Shown: in pieces, positions 34,478-44,545 of the stretch | Layout: the number at the start of each line of letters is the position of its first letter | Position numbering within the stretch: position 1 is the stretch's first letter | Assembly (NCBI GenBank): GCA_030141605.1 | Contig: JAQGDQ010002395.1 | Location: 1 to 53,055 of the forward strand | From: Tubiluchus corallicola | Lineage: Eukaryota > Priapulida > Priapulimorpha > Priapulimorphida > Tubiluchidae | DNA length: 53,055 nucleotides | Direction: 5' to 3' | Notes under the pieces: model-generated | What the model was told of the DNA's origin: nothing | The model's database searches: none | The model's input: the letters and a program-made list of their open reading frames with translations, nothing else | Position numbers and translations under genes: made by a program

Positions 34478-35356
34478 TTAGTAAGGAAATATTTTGTTTG
34501 TGGCCTTTTTGTGCTTAAAAATGGGGTGTCCAAAGATAGCCAGTAGTATGATTGATGTGCCTAAATAAAAGCCTGGTGTCATCTGCTCTGATTCACGAAA
34601 TAGTAGCCAGGCTAAAGTTATACCGTACACTGGTTCTAGGTTTATAGTTAATGATACTATATATGCAGATAGTTTCTGCATTACTTTAACCTGTACAGCA
34701 AAAGCGTATGCAGTACATATAACGCCAAGTATAAGGAGGTATGCCAGGTCATTTGTGGGGGGCAACTGCAGGGGAAAGTCACCGGACAAGAGGAGGAATA
34801 TTGTTATTCCTAGCAGGCCGCCTAACATTTCATAGAAGCTGATAATGGATGGCTGGTGCGTTTTTACAAGTTTTTTGTTTAGTACATTAAATATCACTGC
34901 TAGGAGAGAGGAGGTTAGCGCTGTGATAATGCCCGCTGTGTGGTTTGTTTCGAAGCGGAATATTATGTATAGCCCAATGATAATTACTATTCCAATTATA
35001 ATTTCTAGTGCATCTACTTTTCGTTTGAAGACAATAGGTTCAATTATACTTGTAAAGAGTGCCATTGATGATATACAGCCTAATGTAACTGATATATTGG
35101 ATATTTTGATTGCACCAAAAAAGGTTATCCAGTGAGCGCCTACAATCAAGCCTATCCCCAATACTTTATATGTTTCCTTTTTTGTGAGTGAAAAGTTTAT
35201 TTTACTGATTTTAAAGAAGAGCAAAAATGCTATTGCTGAAATCAACATCCTGTACCATACCAGGTGAGTTGCAGGCAGGTTGATTACCTTTCCCAAAATG
35301 GCTGTAAATCCATATATGAGAACTATGAAGTGTAGTTTTATGTAGCTGTTTATCAA
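34478..35356 (-). CDS. EamA/DMT-family transporter
   Basis: A 292-residue integral membrane protein with ten predicted helices in two EamA halves (start LHFIVLIYGFTAILGKVINL; second half after about residue 145). The conserved LEPVYGITLAWLLFRE lies in helix 9. The family exports small metabolites. No substrate can be assigned, and the neighbours do not settle it. Confidence 0.85.
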   Translation of the reverse strand: MINSYIKLHFIVLIYGFTAILGKVINLPATHLVWYRMLISAIAFLLFFKISKINFSLTKKETYKVLGIGLIVGAHWITFFGAIKISNISVTLGCISSMALFTSIIEPIVFKRKVDALEIIIGIVIIIGLYIIFRFETNHTAGIITALTSSLLAVIFNVLNKKLVKTHQPSIISFYEMLGGLLGITIFLLLSGDFPLQLPPTNDLAYLLILGVICTAYAFAVQVKVMQKLSAYIVSLTINLEPVYGITLAWLLFRESEQMTPGFYLGTSIILLAIFGHPIFKHKKATNKIFPY

Positions 35357-35719
35357 ATTTATTATTTGTTAGGATTTAATTTGTGATTACCACTTATAGG
35401 ATGTGAAACTATAACCATAGTACCATAGGTTTGTGGTTGCTTTGTTGTAAAGCAATATCTGTAAAGTTACTCAAAATATACACTTTGAAGTGTATTATTA
35501 TAAATAATATTGACAGAGGTAATTTCTCATGTTTACCGGTTTATATATGGTATAGGTATTGTTTGGAAGAGGGGGGAGTAAATGCAAAGAGAGCGTGAGG
35601 TAAAGCGGCTTTCGTCTTTTATTAAATAGATAAGATTGGGATATTTTGTTTCGTTGTATGGTCGGCTAAAAGTTTTAAATTTGCAGGCAAGCTGATTGTA
35701 AGAGGAAAATGTTGAACTA
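35357..35719. other. Divergent spacer before cysteate synthase
   Basis: A 363-bp spacer between genes on opposite strands. Apart from the promoter at 35653-35683 I see no gene, repeat or hairpin terminator. Confidence 0.5.
35653..35683 (+). promoter_or_regulatory. Putative promoter of the cysteate synthase gene
   Basis: -33-like GTTG at 35653-35656 and -7 box TAAATTTG at 35676-35683, with 19 bp between, as expected for the major Bacteroidota sigma factor. The start codon is 36 bp downstream. Confidence 0.5.
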
Positions 35720-37012
35720 ATGAGCAAATTTCGAAAGACAAAGTATAGATTGAAGTCACTATGTTGTGGTAAGGTATTTGAGGATGAGAATTGGGAGCTG
35801 GACTGCCCTGATTGTGATAAGCCTTCATTGGTAAGGGCTATTTATGATGAGAAGCAACTGGAAGTGAAGAGTCAATATCCCGGCATATACAGGTATTCGG
35901 ACTGGTTGCCTATTTGCGGGGTTTTAGAGGGTTCTGGTTCGCCTATTACGTATAAAAGCTCCGCACTTGCCTCTGAGCTGGGGCTTGAGAATTTATATAT
36001 TACTTTTAGTGGTTACTGGCCTGAAAGAGGGGCAAACATGTTGACAGGTTCCTTTAAGGAGTGTGAGGCTTTTTCTGTATGTGCGCGCACAAATAGGTTT
36101 GATGGAGAGGTCATGGTTGTTGCATCGGCCGGCAATACTGCTAGGGCTTTTGCAAAGGTTTGTTCTGAAAATAAGATTCCACTTCTGCTATGTGTTCCTG
36201 AGGATAATCTGGGTGCTTTGTGGTTTAATAAGCCAATAGATTCGTGCGTTAAGCTTATAGCTGCTGAATCGGGAGGGGATTATTTTGATGCAATTCATCT
36301 TTCTAATATTGCTGTTGAAATGGATAGGTTTTATCCTGAGGGCGGAGCAAAAAATGTAGCTCGTCGTGATGGTATGGGCACCACTGTTCTGTCTGCTGTT
36401 ACTACTATTGGTGCCATTCCTGATTATTATTTTCAGGCTATTGGCAGTGGGACAGGGGCAATAGCAGCGTGGGAAGCAAATATGCGCTTTATAAATGATG
36501 GGCGGTTTGGGTCTAATAAGATGAAGCTGATGGTTTCTCAAAATATTCCGTTTGTTCCTATAAAGGAGGCCTGGGACTTGGGTTTGCGTAATATATTGCC
36601 TATTGATGAAGACCTTGCGCGTGGGCAGATTGAGAAAATAGGAGCAAAGGTGTTGTCAAATCGTAAGCCTCCCTACGGGATAAATGGTGGGCTATATGAT
36701 GCTATGAACGATTCGGGAGGGGAGGTGTTGGTTGCTACAAATGAGGAAGCTAAAGTTGCTGGGGAGCTGTTTAAGCGTGTTGAGGGTAACGATCTGGATC
36801 CTGCTGCAGCTGTTGCAACAGCTACGTTAATCCAATCTGTTGAGGATGGCAGGGTAGAGAAAGATTCTGTGGTAATGCTCAATGTTACAGGCGGTGGTGA
36901 AGGAAAGTTTAAGAAGGAGAATGAGATATGCTATTTACGTCCTCAGAAGGTATTTCCGTTAAACCCTAATCCCAAAATGGTTAGAGAAGGTGTATCGGAG
37001 CTATTTAGGTAG
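35720..37012 (+). CDS. Cysteate synthase (threonine synthase-like PLP enzyme)
   Basis: A 430-residue fold-type II PLP enzyme of the threonine-synthase superfamily. An N-terminal zinc-ribbon-like segment has Cys pairs in SLCCG and LDCPDC. The PLP lysine is likely in MLTGSFKECEAF. Asn/Ser binding is in ASAGNTARAFA, and the phosphate loop is AIGSGTGAIAAWEA. Overall it matches cysteate synthases, which make L-cysteate from O-phosphoserine and sulfite. In Bacteroidota these supply sulfonolipid (capnine/sulfobacin) synthesis. Plain threonine synthase is the main alternative; the WPERGANMLTGSFK region favours cysteate synthase. The next gene follows after 65 bp in the same direction. Confidence 0.8.
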   Translation: MSKFRKTKYRLKSLCCGKVFEDENWELDCPDCDKPSLVRAIYDEKQLEVKSQYPGIYRYSDWLPICGVLEGSGSPITYKSSALASELGLENLYITFSGYWPERGANMLTGSFKECEAFSVCARTNRFDGEVMVVASAGNTARAFAKVCSENKIPLLLCVPEDNLGALWFNKPIDSCVKLIAAESGGDYFDAIHLSNIAVEMDRFYPEGGAKNVARRDGMGTTVLSAVTTIGAIPDYYFQAIGSGTGAIAAWEANMRFINDGRFGSNKMKLMVSQNIPFVPIKEAWDLGLRNILPIDEDLARGQIEKIGAKVLSNRKPPYGINGGLYDAMNDSGGEVLVATNEEAKVAGELFKRVEGNDLDPAAAVATATLIQSVEDGRVEKDSVVMLNVTGGGEGKFKKENEICYLRPQKVFPLNPNPKMVREGVSELFR

Positions 37013-37077
37013 GCCAGAGCCGGCTGAGTGAGAGGCCTGGTTATATCTGCCAGTGCCGAAATACAATTTTTAAATAT

Positions 37078-38262
37078 ATGAGCGGGGCTTTAGATATATA
37101 TTATAAAACGGTAGAGACAGGTGAGAGAGGTAGTCTTTTGACTGCCATGAGGCATGCAGCAAGTGAGTTGAAGGGGCACCTGGCTTCACAGAGGAGCTCC
37201 ACTATTATAATGCGTATTACGCTTTTTGTAAGAGTTGAAGATACAGAAGAGCTTGAGCGCAGCTATGGTGAGTGGGAGGCGATTGCAGGGGCTGTGCTTG
37301 GAGGTGAAATACCTCCATATTCAATAGTTTCTCAGTTCCCAAGGGGAGGTGGTTCTTTAGCGTGCGAAGCGGTTTTTTTATCAAATTTTGATGGGGAGTA
37401 CTCTTGCACATATAAGAAGATAGGAGGAGTTTACTGCTTGGTGTTGTCATCTTCGACAAGAGATGAGATAGTAGCTTCCGGCATTAAAGCTTGTTCTCGC
37501 AAAAGTTTTGCTGGACAGGTGGAGGAGGTGTTTGCTAAAGTGAGAGAGGTATTATATGCTAATAGGATGGAGTTTTCCAATATTATCAGGCAGTGGTCTT
37601 ATATTGGAAATATTACAGGGCAGAGCGAGAGTCTGCAAAATTACCAAGTTTTTAATAATATCAGGGCAAAGCACTATGACAGCAGCGTGGGATGGCGGGG
37701 ATTCCCCGCTGCTACCGGAATAGGAATGCAAACTGGCGGAATAGTAATTGATTTTATTGCTGCCAGGTTTTTTGGAGAGAGTGCTCGAAGATATCCGTTG
37801 CGTAATCCTCTTCAGATTGATGCGTATAAGTATTCTGAGGGGGTACTTGTTGGAGCAGATAGCGTTCTTGTTGAGGGAGAAGCTCAAACTCCAAGATTTG
37901 AAAGAGCTGTGGTTGTGTGTAATGATAAGCAGAGCAGGGTTATTATTTCAGGTACGGCTGCTATTGCTGGAGAGAAGACAATACTGTCGGGTAACATAAG
38001 TGGCCAGACTTATGCGGCACTTAATAATATTGATGAGTTGGTTACCAGGGCTAGTTTAGATGGTTGTGCGACTGCTTATCCAGGTTGTTACAATATTGTA
38101 GGGCTGCGAGTGTACGTAAAGTATGAGAGGGATGTTGAGCAGGTAACAGATATTATTGAAGACAAGTATTCCGGTGTCCCATTTTTGGTGGTAGTGGCAG
38201 ATGTTTGCCGCGACGACTTGCTTGTAGAGATAGAGGGAGAGTATATTTGTAATAGTTGTTGA
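37078..38262 (+). CDS. FkbO/Hyg5 chorismatase-like protein (YjgF/RidA fold)
   Basis: A 394-residue soluble protein. Its C-terminal half has the chorismatase pattern: IIRQWSYIGNITG, YQVFNNIRAKHYD, GWRGFPAATGIGMQTGG, TPRFERAVVV, IISGTAAIAGEKTI and SGQTYAALNNI. The fold is a tandem YjgF/RidA-like pair. FkbO and Hyg5 hydrolyse chorismate to cyclohexadiene or hydroxybenzoate products. Whether this member does is unknown, since active-site residues cannot be verified by eye. Position after cysteate synthase (65-bp gap) suggests a linked pathway; a RidA-like clean-up of the aminoacrylate formed by that enzyme is an alternative. Confidence 0.7.
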   Translation: MSGALDIYYKTVETGERGSLLTAMRHAASELKGHLASQRSSTIIMRITLFVRVEDTEELERSYGEWEAIAGAVLGGEIPPYSIVSQFPRGGGSLACEAVFLSNFDGEYSCTYKKIGGVYCLVLSSSTRDEIVASGIKACSRKSFAGQVEEVFAKVREVLYANRMEFSNIIRQWSYIGNITGQSESLQNYQVFNNIRAKHYDSSVGWRGFPAATGIGMQTGGIVIDFIAARFFGESARRYPLRNPLQIDAYKYSEGVLVGADSVLVEGEAQTPRFERAVVVCNDKQSRVIISGTAAIAGEKTILSGNISGQTYAALNNIDELVTRASLDGCATAYPGCYNIVGLRVYVKYERDVEQVTDIIEDKYSGVPFLVVVADVCRDDLLVEIEGEYICNSC

Positions 38263-38407
38263 TAATAATTTAAAATTTCAAGCATACCTTTTATGTTTGA
38301 AGAGGCAAAGAGGTATATTTACAAAAGTTTAGGTGCAGTTTTAGGTTATTTTGGGGTTGATGTGTGGTATGTGAACCCTGATTGTTTGTTTTATAAATGG
38401 TAAAAAG

Positions 38408-38881
38408 GTGAAAAAGTTTATAGGTTTGACTATTGTTGCAGTGGCTTTGCTGGTAGCGGGCTACTCCTGTTGCAGCTCAAAGTGTGGATCACGACGTGGT
38501 AAAGGAGAGGCTGAAGAGGTTGAGGAGAAAAAGGTTGAGAGTGTTGTGAGGCTTAATGATATATGGGTACTTCTTAAGCTGGAGGGGGAGGATGCAGGAG
38601 AGCATTTTTCGGGGGAGCTACCACGGCTTGAGTTTAGTATTGCAGATAAACGGATTATGGGTTTTGGAGGGTGCAATAATTATTTTGGGAGTTTTGAAGT
38701 AAGCGGCGATTCTTTAAAAATTGGGCCGATTGGTTCTACGCGGATGGCTTGCGATAAGATGAATAGTGAGCGTAAGTATTTTCAACTTCTTGAAAAGTCA
38801 GATAGGTATGAGTTTGAAGAGTTGAGGCTTACTTTATTGTCGGAAAGCAGGCCTGTATTGCTTTTTAGGAAGGTAGATTAA
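38408..38881 (+). CDS. META-domain lipoprotein
   Basis: A 157-residue predicted lipoprotein from a GTG start; no ATG fits. The signal peptide ends around AGYSC (Cys21). Residues 46-157 form a META/HslJ domain, with LNDIWVLLKLEG, FGGCNNYFGSFEV, IGPIGSTRMACDK and PVLLFRK. The family is of uncertain function, linked in other bacteria to envelope stress or antibiotic tolerance. It stands alone between the chorismatase-like gene and aspS. Confidence 0.85.
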   Translation: MKKFIGLTIVAVALLVAGYSCCSSKCGSRRGKGEAEEVEEKKVESVVRLNDIWVLLKLEGEDAGEHFSGELPRLEFSIADKRIMGFGGCNNYFGSFEVSGDSLKIGPIGSTRMACDKMNSERKYFQLLEKSDRYEFEELRLTLLSESRPVLLFRKVD

Positions 38882-39045
38882 GTCTGCTCCGGGGATATAG
38901 CATTTTAGTTTGTATGCCTGCTTACTTCCTTCTTTCCTCTACGATAAGTGGGGAGGTGGTGTGAGACGCAGCAGACTACTAATTTTTAATGATATCCTTT
39001 ATTACATTTGTGCTAATTTAATTAATATAAGAAAACAGGACAGAG

Positions 39046-40803
39046 ATGTACAGAAGTCATAATTGTGGTGAGTTAAGAGTTGATAGTTGTGGGAAAAGTG
39101 TAGTTCTTTCCGGATGGATACAAATGGTTCGTAATCTGGGGGCTATGACTTTTATAGATATTCGCGATCGCTATGGGATAACTCAATTAGTTGTGGAGGA
39201 CTGCACTGATGCTGAGCTTAAGAGTGAGGTTGAGCAACTTGGGCGCGAATTTGTTATCAGAGTTGAGGGAAGTGTGAGGGAGAGAGATAACAAAAACAGC
39301 AAAATGCCAACGGGGGATATTGAGGTGTGTGTGAGTGCTCTTAAGGTATTAAATGAATCTGTACACCCTCCATTTACGATTAGGGAAGATACTGACGGAG
39401 GAGATGAGATCAGGATGAGATATCGCTATCTTGATCTTCGTAGAGATGTTGTTCGTAAAAATATTGAGTTGCGTGCGAGCATGGCACATGAGATACGCAG
39501 TTATTTGAACAGTAATAATTTTATTGAGACGGAAACCCCTGCGCTAATAAAGTCTACTCCAGAAGGAGCCCGTGATTTTATTGTGCCATCACGCATGAAC
39601 GAAGGGGAGTTTTACGCTTTACCGCAATCGCCACAGGTGTTTAAGCAACTATTAATGATTGCCGGATTTGACAGGTATTATCAGATAGTGAAGTGCTTTC
39701 GTGATGAAGATTTGCGTGCAGACAGGCAGCCCGAGTTTACACAGATCGACTGCGAGATGTCGTTTGTTGAGCAGGCCGATGTTTTAAATATGTTTGAAGG
39801 TCTTGTTCGTCACCTATTTTGTAAGTTGAAAAATATTGATCCGGGAAAGTTTCCAAGAATTTCTTTTAGAGAGGCTATGGAAAGGTATGGTTCGGATAAG
39901 CCTGACACCAGGTTTGAGATGTTGATTTCCGAGATATCGAAATTTGCAAAAGGAGAAGGGTTTACAGTTTTCGATAATGCTGAATATATTGGAGCTATTT
40001 GTGTTAAGGGGTGTGGAGGATATAGCAGGAAGCAGTTGGATAAGCTAACAGATTATGTTAAGCGTCCACAGATAGGAGCGCAGGGGTTAGTGTATGTAAA
40101 ATATAATGGTGACGGTACTTTTAAGTCGTCCGTTGATAAGTTCTATAGTTTTGAGAAGTTGAAGGGCTGGTCTGAGGTGCTGAAAGCGGAGCCTGGTGAT
40201 CTTCTGCTTGTTTTATCAGGTAAAAGAGATCATACTCTGAATGCACTGTCTGAGTTGCGATTAGAGTTAGGGCGGCAACTCGGGCTCATGGATAAAGATG
40301 TATTTAAGCCACTGTGGGTAACAGATTTTCCATTGCTTGAGTGGGATGAAAAGCTTGAGCGGTTTCATGCAAAGCACCACCCGTTTACATCTCCCAAGGA
40401 GGAGGATATTCAGTTGCTGGAAGAGTCTCCCGCAGAGGTGTGTGCAAATGCTTATGATCTTGTTATTAATGGGGTTGAGATAGGCGGTGGCTCTGTGCGC
40501 ATATTTAATAGCGAGCTACAACATAAGATGTTTAAAATATTAGGGTTTACACCTGAAGAGGCGGAAGGTCAGTTCGGCTTTCTGATGAATGCTTTTAAGT
40601 ATGGAGCACCTCCACATGCGGGCATCGCTTTCGGGTTTGACCGACTGGTTTCTTTATTTGCGGGGCTTGACTCGATACGGGATGTAATAGCATTCCCCAA
40701 GAATAATTCAGGCAGAGATGTTATGATTGATTCGCCATCACCGGTTTCTAAAGATCAGCTTGAAGAGTTGAGCCTTAAGCTCAAGGCAGAGAAGAAGAGT
40801 TGA
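39046..40803 (+). CDS. aspS: Aspartyl-tRNA synthetase
   Basis: A 585-residue class IIb synthetase of the bacterial type. It has an N-terminal anticodon-binding OB fold ([21 protein letters not shown]). Class II motif 2 is [18 protein letters not shown] and motif 3 is [13 protein letters not shown] insertion domain lies about residues 280-415. No tRNA-Asn-type tail is seen, so it is presumably the only Asp enzyme in the window. A dead IS3 element begins 22 bp after the stop. Confidence 0.96.
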   Translation: MYRSHNCGELRVDSCGKSVVLSGWIQMVRNLGAMTFIDIRDRYGITQLVVEDCTDAELKSEVEQLGREFVIRVEGSVRERDNKNSKMPTGDIEVCVSALKVLNESVHPPFTIREDTDGGDEIRMRYRYLDLRRDVVRKNIELRASMAHEIRSYLNSNNFIETETPALIKSTPEGARDFIVPSRMNEGEFYALPQSPQVFKQLLMIAGFDRYYQIVKCFRDEDLRADRQPEFTQIDCEMSFVEQADVLNMFEGLVRHLFCKLKNIDPGKFPRISFREAMERYGSDKPDTRFEMLISEISKFAKGEGFTVFDNAEYIGAICVKGCGGYSRKQLDKLTDYVKRPQIGAQGLVYVKYNGDGTFKSSVDKFYSFEKLKGWSEVLKAEPGDLLLVLSGKRDHTLNALSELRLELGRQLGLMDKDVFKPLWVTDFPLLEWDEKLERFHAKHHPFTSPKEEDIQLLEESPAEVCANAYDLVINGVEIGGGSVRIFNSELQHKMFKILGFTPEEAEGQFGFLMNAFKYGAPPHAGIAFGFDRLVSLFAGLDSIRDVIAFPKNNSGRDVMIDSPSPVSKDQLEELSLKLKAEKKS

Positions 40804-40888
40804 TACGGGGGTAAGCTTTTATTCGGACAAATTGGTTTAAAAATTAAGAGAGACATTTCTTAAATTATAACCAATAAAAACGAGTAAG

Positions 40889-41239
40889 ATGAAGGCAAAA
40901 AAACAGACTACCGAACAAAAGGTAAAAGAGATTAAGAGACACACGAGGAAGAAGTAATCAGCTGAAGAAAAAATCAGGATTTTACTAGAGGGCATGCGTG
41001 GCGAATATAGCATTGCCGAGTTATGCCGAAAAGAAGGCATCAACGCGAACCTTTATTACAAGTGGAGTAAAGATTTTATGGAAGCTGGCAAAAAACGCCT
41101 TGCAGGTGACATTAAACGGGAAGCTACATCGGGCGAAGTAAACGGTTTAAAGAACGAGAACCACGACCTAAAGCAGTTTGTAGCAGAGCTGAGTTTGGAA
41201 GTACGCATGCTTAAAAAAAGCTTAACTGGAACCGAGTAA
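40889..41239 (+). pseudogene. IS3-family orfA, interrupted
   Basis: Helix-turn-helix protein of the element (YSIAELCRKEGINANLYYKW, then a leucine-zipper region LKNENHDLKQFVAELSLEV). The frame opens at 40889 and is interrupted by TAA at 40955-40957. An internal ATG at 40994 keeps the HTH part open, but the N-terminus is lost. Confidence 0.85.
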
Positions 41240-41250
41240 CTTATAAATAT

Positions 41251-42230
41251 ATGAGACGAAGCGCCAGTGAAAAGATGGAAATTATCCGTATTGTTCAAGA
41301 TTCGGTATTCGGAGTTAAGCGCACACTTGAAGAGCTTGACATCAGCCGAAGTACCTTTTACGAGTGGTACAAACGCTTCCTTGAGGGAGGATATGATGCA
41401 CTCAAGCCCAAGCCGGTAAAACGCAAAAAGTTTTGGAACAAGATATCCAACAAAGAACGAGAACTGGTTTTAGACACCGCTTTGTAACGTACAGATTTAT
41501 CGCCTAGGGAACTAGCCCACCACATCACCGACCATCAAAAGTGGTTTATCAGCGAAACCAGCGTATATCGGATTCTCAAAGAGCAAGTGCTAATCACATC
41601 TCCTGCGTGGCTTTTAATGGCTGCATCCGATGATTTTAAAGATAAGACCACGCGTGTGCACCAGCAATGGCAAACCGATTTTACCTACTTTAAAATCATT
41701 GGATGGGGCTGGTATTATTTGGCTACCGTAATGGAGATTATTCAAGGTATATCGTCACCTGGGAGCTTTGCCAAAGCATTGAGTCGGCCGATGCCAAGCA
41801 TGTTATTCAAAAGGCTTTACATACGGCCAAAATACCTGCAGGCGATTGTCCCAGGTTACTCTCCGATAATGGAGCGTGCTACATATCAAACGAGTTTCAA
41901 AGCTTTTTAAAAGACACCAAAATGGGACATTTACGTGTAGCCCCATACCACCCTCAAACACAAGGGAAAATTGAGCGTTACCACCGCACCATGAAAAATC
42001 AGGTAAAGTTGGATAACTACTACTTTCCTGATGAACTAATGACGGTTCTACAGGAGTTTGTATATAATTACAACAACCACCGGTATCATGAATCACTCAA
42101 GAATGTTACACCTGCCGACGTGTATTTTGGAAGGCAAAAACAGTTACTGGGCAATCGTGAAAACATTAAAATAAAAACGCTAAATGAAAGAAGAAAAAGG
42201 AATCAGAAAATCGCAGTGTATCACTTTTGA
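41251..42230 (+). pseudogene. IS3-family orfB integrase, two lesions
   Basis: DDE integrase with an N-terminal HTH (KRTLEELDISRSTFYEWYKR) and catalytic residues in WQTDFTYF, LLSDNGACYISNEF and HPQTQGKIERYH. TAA at 41485-41487 interrupts the first third. A 1-bp deletion near 41735 (ATGGA|GATTAT, where two Asp codons are expected) shifts the frame. The catalytic half remains open from 41703 to 42230 but cannot be made whole. Confidence 0.88.
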
Positions 42231-42474
42231 TTTATTGAAAACTCTGCGAGTTTCGAACAAGTCAACAGTGAATTATCATCACCATAAAAAAGAGAATTTG
42301 AATTATAAAACTATCTCTTAACTTTAAGCATCAATTTGTCCAATAAGTTTTGAAGTTAAACAGTACTCTCTTTAAACCGTATTTTTGATTGTGTTGTCAT
42401 TTAGACTCTTAAGAGACAAATTTTTTTAGGATGACATAGGTTGCAGGTATTTTATTTGTAATCTTTTTTACAAA

Positions 42475-42512
42475 AAAGGCTACCCAATACTTTTTGGATA
42501 GCCTCTCTTTTT
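42475..42512 (-). terminator. Terminator of the tRNA-Asn transcript
   Basis: On the minus strand GGCTATCC pairs with GGGTAGCC and is followed by six U, about 40 nt beyond the tRNA 3' end. T-rich sequence on the plus side would also allow function from the IS side. Confidence 0.65.
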
Positions 42513-42542
42513 GTTGCCTGATAATAAGTTTATCTTTTTTAT

Positions 42543-42619
42543 TGGCTCCCCAGGTAGGACTTGAACCTACGGCCTGCGGATTAACAGTCCGACGCTCTAA
42601 CCAACTGAGCTACTGGGGA
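42543..42619 (-). tRNA. tRNA-Asn (GTT anticodon)
   Basis: Minus-strand cloverleaf: acceptor TCCCCAG with CTGGGGA, D arm GCTC...GAGC, anticodon loop CTGTTAA with GTT, T arm GTAGG-TTCAAGT-CCTAC, discriminator G and encoded CCA (42543-42545). The top pair of the anticodon stem (27-43) looks mismatched; the rest is sound. Confidence 0.95.
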
Positions 42620-42628
42620 GTGTTTTTG

Positions 42629-42654
42629 CGCTTTCGCATATATTCGCGAAAGCG
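42629..42654. promoter_or_regulatory. Inverted repeat in the tRNA-Asn leader
   Basis: CGCTTTCGC at 42629-42637 and GCGAAAGCG at 42646-42654 are perfect inverted repeats with an 8-bp spacer, directly between the likely tRNA promoter and the mature 5' end. It could be an operator or a leader hairpin for RNase processing. Confidence 0.5.
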
Positions 42655-42657
42655 ATG

Positions 42658-42665
42658 CAAATATA
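42658..42665 (-). promoter_or_regulatory. Putative -7 box for tRNA-Asn
   Basis: Minus-strand TATATTTG fits TANNTTTG and lies about 40 bp upstream of the mature tRNA. No -33 box stands out. Confidence 0.45.
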
Positions 42666-42904
42666 ACAGCTTTTGATAAATTTTAAAACAGATTTGTAAA
42701 AAAATAGAGATAAAGTGGCTAGGGGAATAGTGTATATATTTTTTTGGACAGCATTTTGGTAAGAACCGAACGTGCTGTTTGTGTAGTGACTTTTCTTTTT
42801 CAATTTTTTCACACACTCTCTCTATTCATTGCAATTTCACTATTGTTTGCAAGGTGAGACCACACCTTTTGGGTACTTTAAATATATTGAAACAATAGCT
42901 ATTT

Positions 42905-44440
42905 CTACTGTTTTTGGGGAATATTGTTTATTGCTTTTATGATACGTTCTATTGTTTCATCTTTACCTATTAGCTTACAGATATCAAACAGGTCAGGCCC
43001 AAAGCTTCCCCCCACCAGGCATAGTCTGAGAGCGCTCATAACCAGTCCAAGTCTCCACTCATTTTTACCTGCTTCCAACTGCAAAAGTTCTTTTATGGAC
43101 GAAGCCTCCCACTGCTTAGTATTTTTTAACAGGGTTGCAATTTTTCCCATTATCTGTGGCACCTCTCCCTTCCAGCTTTTTTTCACCACTTTTTGGTTGT
43201 AGCTGTCTGGGCTTTTGAATAAGAAGTGGCTTTGTTCCCAAATGTCGGCCACAAAGGTGCAGCGATCCTTTACCATGCCACACACGGTTGTAGTAAAGTT
43301 CTGGGGTTTGTTTACTCCTTTCTCTTTTAACAGAGGCTGTATCATAGCTCCCAGTTCCTCATTGGTTTTGTTTACCAGGTATTGATGGTTGAACCACTTT
43401 GTTTTCTCGGGGTCAAATCTGGCGCCGGATTTGCCTACGCGCTCCATAGAGAAAGCTTCTGTAAGCTCACCTAGTGAAAAGATCTCCTGTTCTGTTCCGG
43501 GATTCCAGCCCAGCAGAGCTATCATATTTACAAATGCTTCAGGAAAATAGCCTTCCTCCCTGTAGCCTGCCGAAGTGTCTCCTGATGCTGAGTCTCTCCA
43601 CTTCAGAGGAAACAGGGGGAACCCCATTTTATCGCTATCACGCTTGGATAGCTTACCTTTCCCGACAGGTTTAAGTATAAGGGGGAGGTGTGCAAATTGG
43701 GGCATGGTGTTACTCCACCCCAATCTTTCGTATAGCAGTAAATGCAATGGCATTGAAGATAGCCACTCTTCTCCGCGAATAACATGGGATATATCCATCA
43801 GGTGATCATCTACAACATTGGCCAGGTGGTATGTTGGCATTTTATCTGCTTTAAGCAGCACTTTATCGTCCAGTGTGGAGGTGTTGAATACAACTTTTCC
43901 TCTTATCATATCTTTTGCCAGGATCTCCTCTTCATCCGGCATTTTAAAGCGAATCACGTACGGCTCCCCTTTATCTATTTTGGCTTTCCAGGTTTGCTCA
44001 GGCAGCGATAATGAGTTTTTCATTTGCTTGCGTGAAGCCGCGTTATATGTAAACACCTTCTTTTTAGTGCTTGCTTCTGCCCGCTTTGCTTCCAGCTCTT
44101 CAGGGGTGTCGAAAGCGTAATATGCGTTACCGGCAGAGGTGAGTTGTTCTGCATACTTGCTGTATATTTTTTTACGTTCACTTTGTCGGTATGGGGCATA
44201 GCTCCCACCCTTATGCGGGCCTTCATCGACTTTTATCCCGCACCACTTTAGTGACTCTTCTATGTATTTTTCAGCATTTTCATTGTATCTGGACTGGTCC
44301 GTATCTTCTATGCGCAAAATAAAGTCTCCTTTGTGTTTTTTTGCAAATAAGTAGTTAAACAGGGCTGTGCGCACCCCTCCCATATGCAAAGCTCCTGTAG
44401 GGCTGGGGGCAAAGCGGACTCTTATTTTTTTTTCACTCAT
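42905..44440 (-). CDS. gltX: Glutamyl-tRNA synthetase
   Basis: A 511-residue class I synthetase. The HIGH motif is PSPTGALHMGGVRTALF at residues 9-25 and the KMSKS motif is KGKLSKRD. Central segments VVDDHLMDISHVIRGEEWLS and FAHLPLIL are typical. The C-terminal anticodon domain is complete. I start it at 44440 (MSEKKIRVRF). A longer frame to 44554 adds 38 hydrophobic residues that do not belong to the family and overlaps an intergenic repeat. Confidence 0.95.
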   Translation of the reverse strand: MSEKKIRVRFAPSPTGALHMGGVRTALFNYLFAKKHKGDFILRIEDTDQSRYNENAEKYIEESLKWCGIKVDEGPHKGGSYAPYRQSERKKIYSKYAEQLTSAGNAYYAFDTPEELEAKRAEASTKKKVFTYNAASRKQMKNSLSLPEQTWKAKIDKGEPYVIRFKMPDEEEILAKDMIRGKVVFNTSTLDDKVLLKADKMPTYHLANVVDDHLMDISHVIRGEEWLSSMPLHLLLYERLGWSNTMPQFAHLPLILKPVGKGKLSKRDSDKMGFPLFPLKWRDSASGDTSAGYREEGYFPEAFVNMIALLGWNPGTEQEIFSLGELTEAFSMERVGKSGARFDPEKTKWFNHQYLVNKTNEELGAMIQPLLKEKGVNKPQNFTTTVCGMVKDRCTFVADIWEQSHFLFKSPDSYNQKVVKKSWKGEVPQIMGKIATLLKNTKQWEASSIKELLQLEAGKNEWRLGLVMSALRLCLVGGSFGPDLFDICKLIGKDETIERIIKAINNIPQKQ

Positions 44441-44545
44441 TGTTGGATGTATAATTTTTGTCAATATAGTGTAAGCAAAGATAAGGATTGAGGCTTTTAC
44501 AAGGCTCATCTTTTCATTAAATATTTTTATCAAAACTCTTTTCAA

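Larger units (their letters stand above)
40825..42341 (+). mobile_element. Inactivated IS3-family insertion sequence
   Basis: About 1.5 kb between imperfect inverted repeats: GGACAAATTGG...TTAAGAGA from 40825, and the complement ending CAATTTGTCC at 42341. It holds the usual orfA and orfB, both broken (two in-frame stops and one deletion). No target duplication is visible. The element lies in the aspS to tRNA-Asn spacer. Confidence 0.85.

Noticed and set aside
42494-42816. Several 60-71 residue frames around tRNA-Asn
   Set aside because: They run through the tRNA gene and its leader and show no protein family features.
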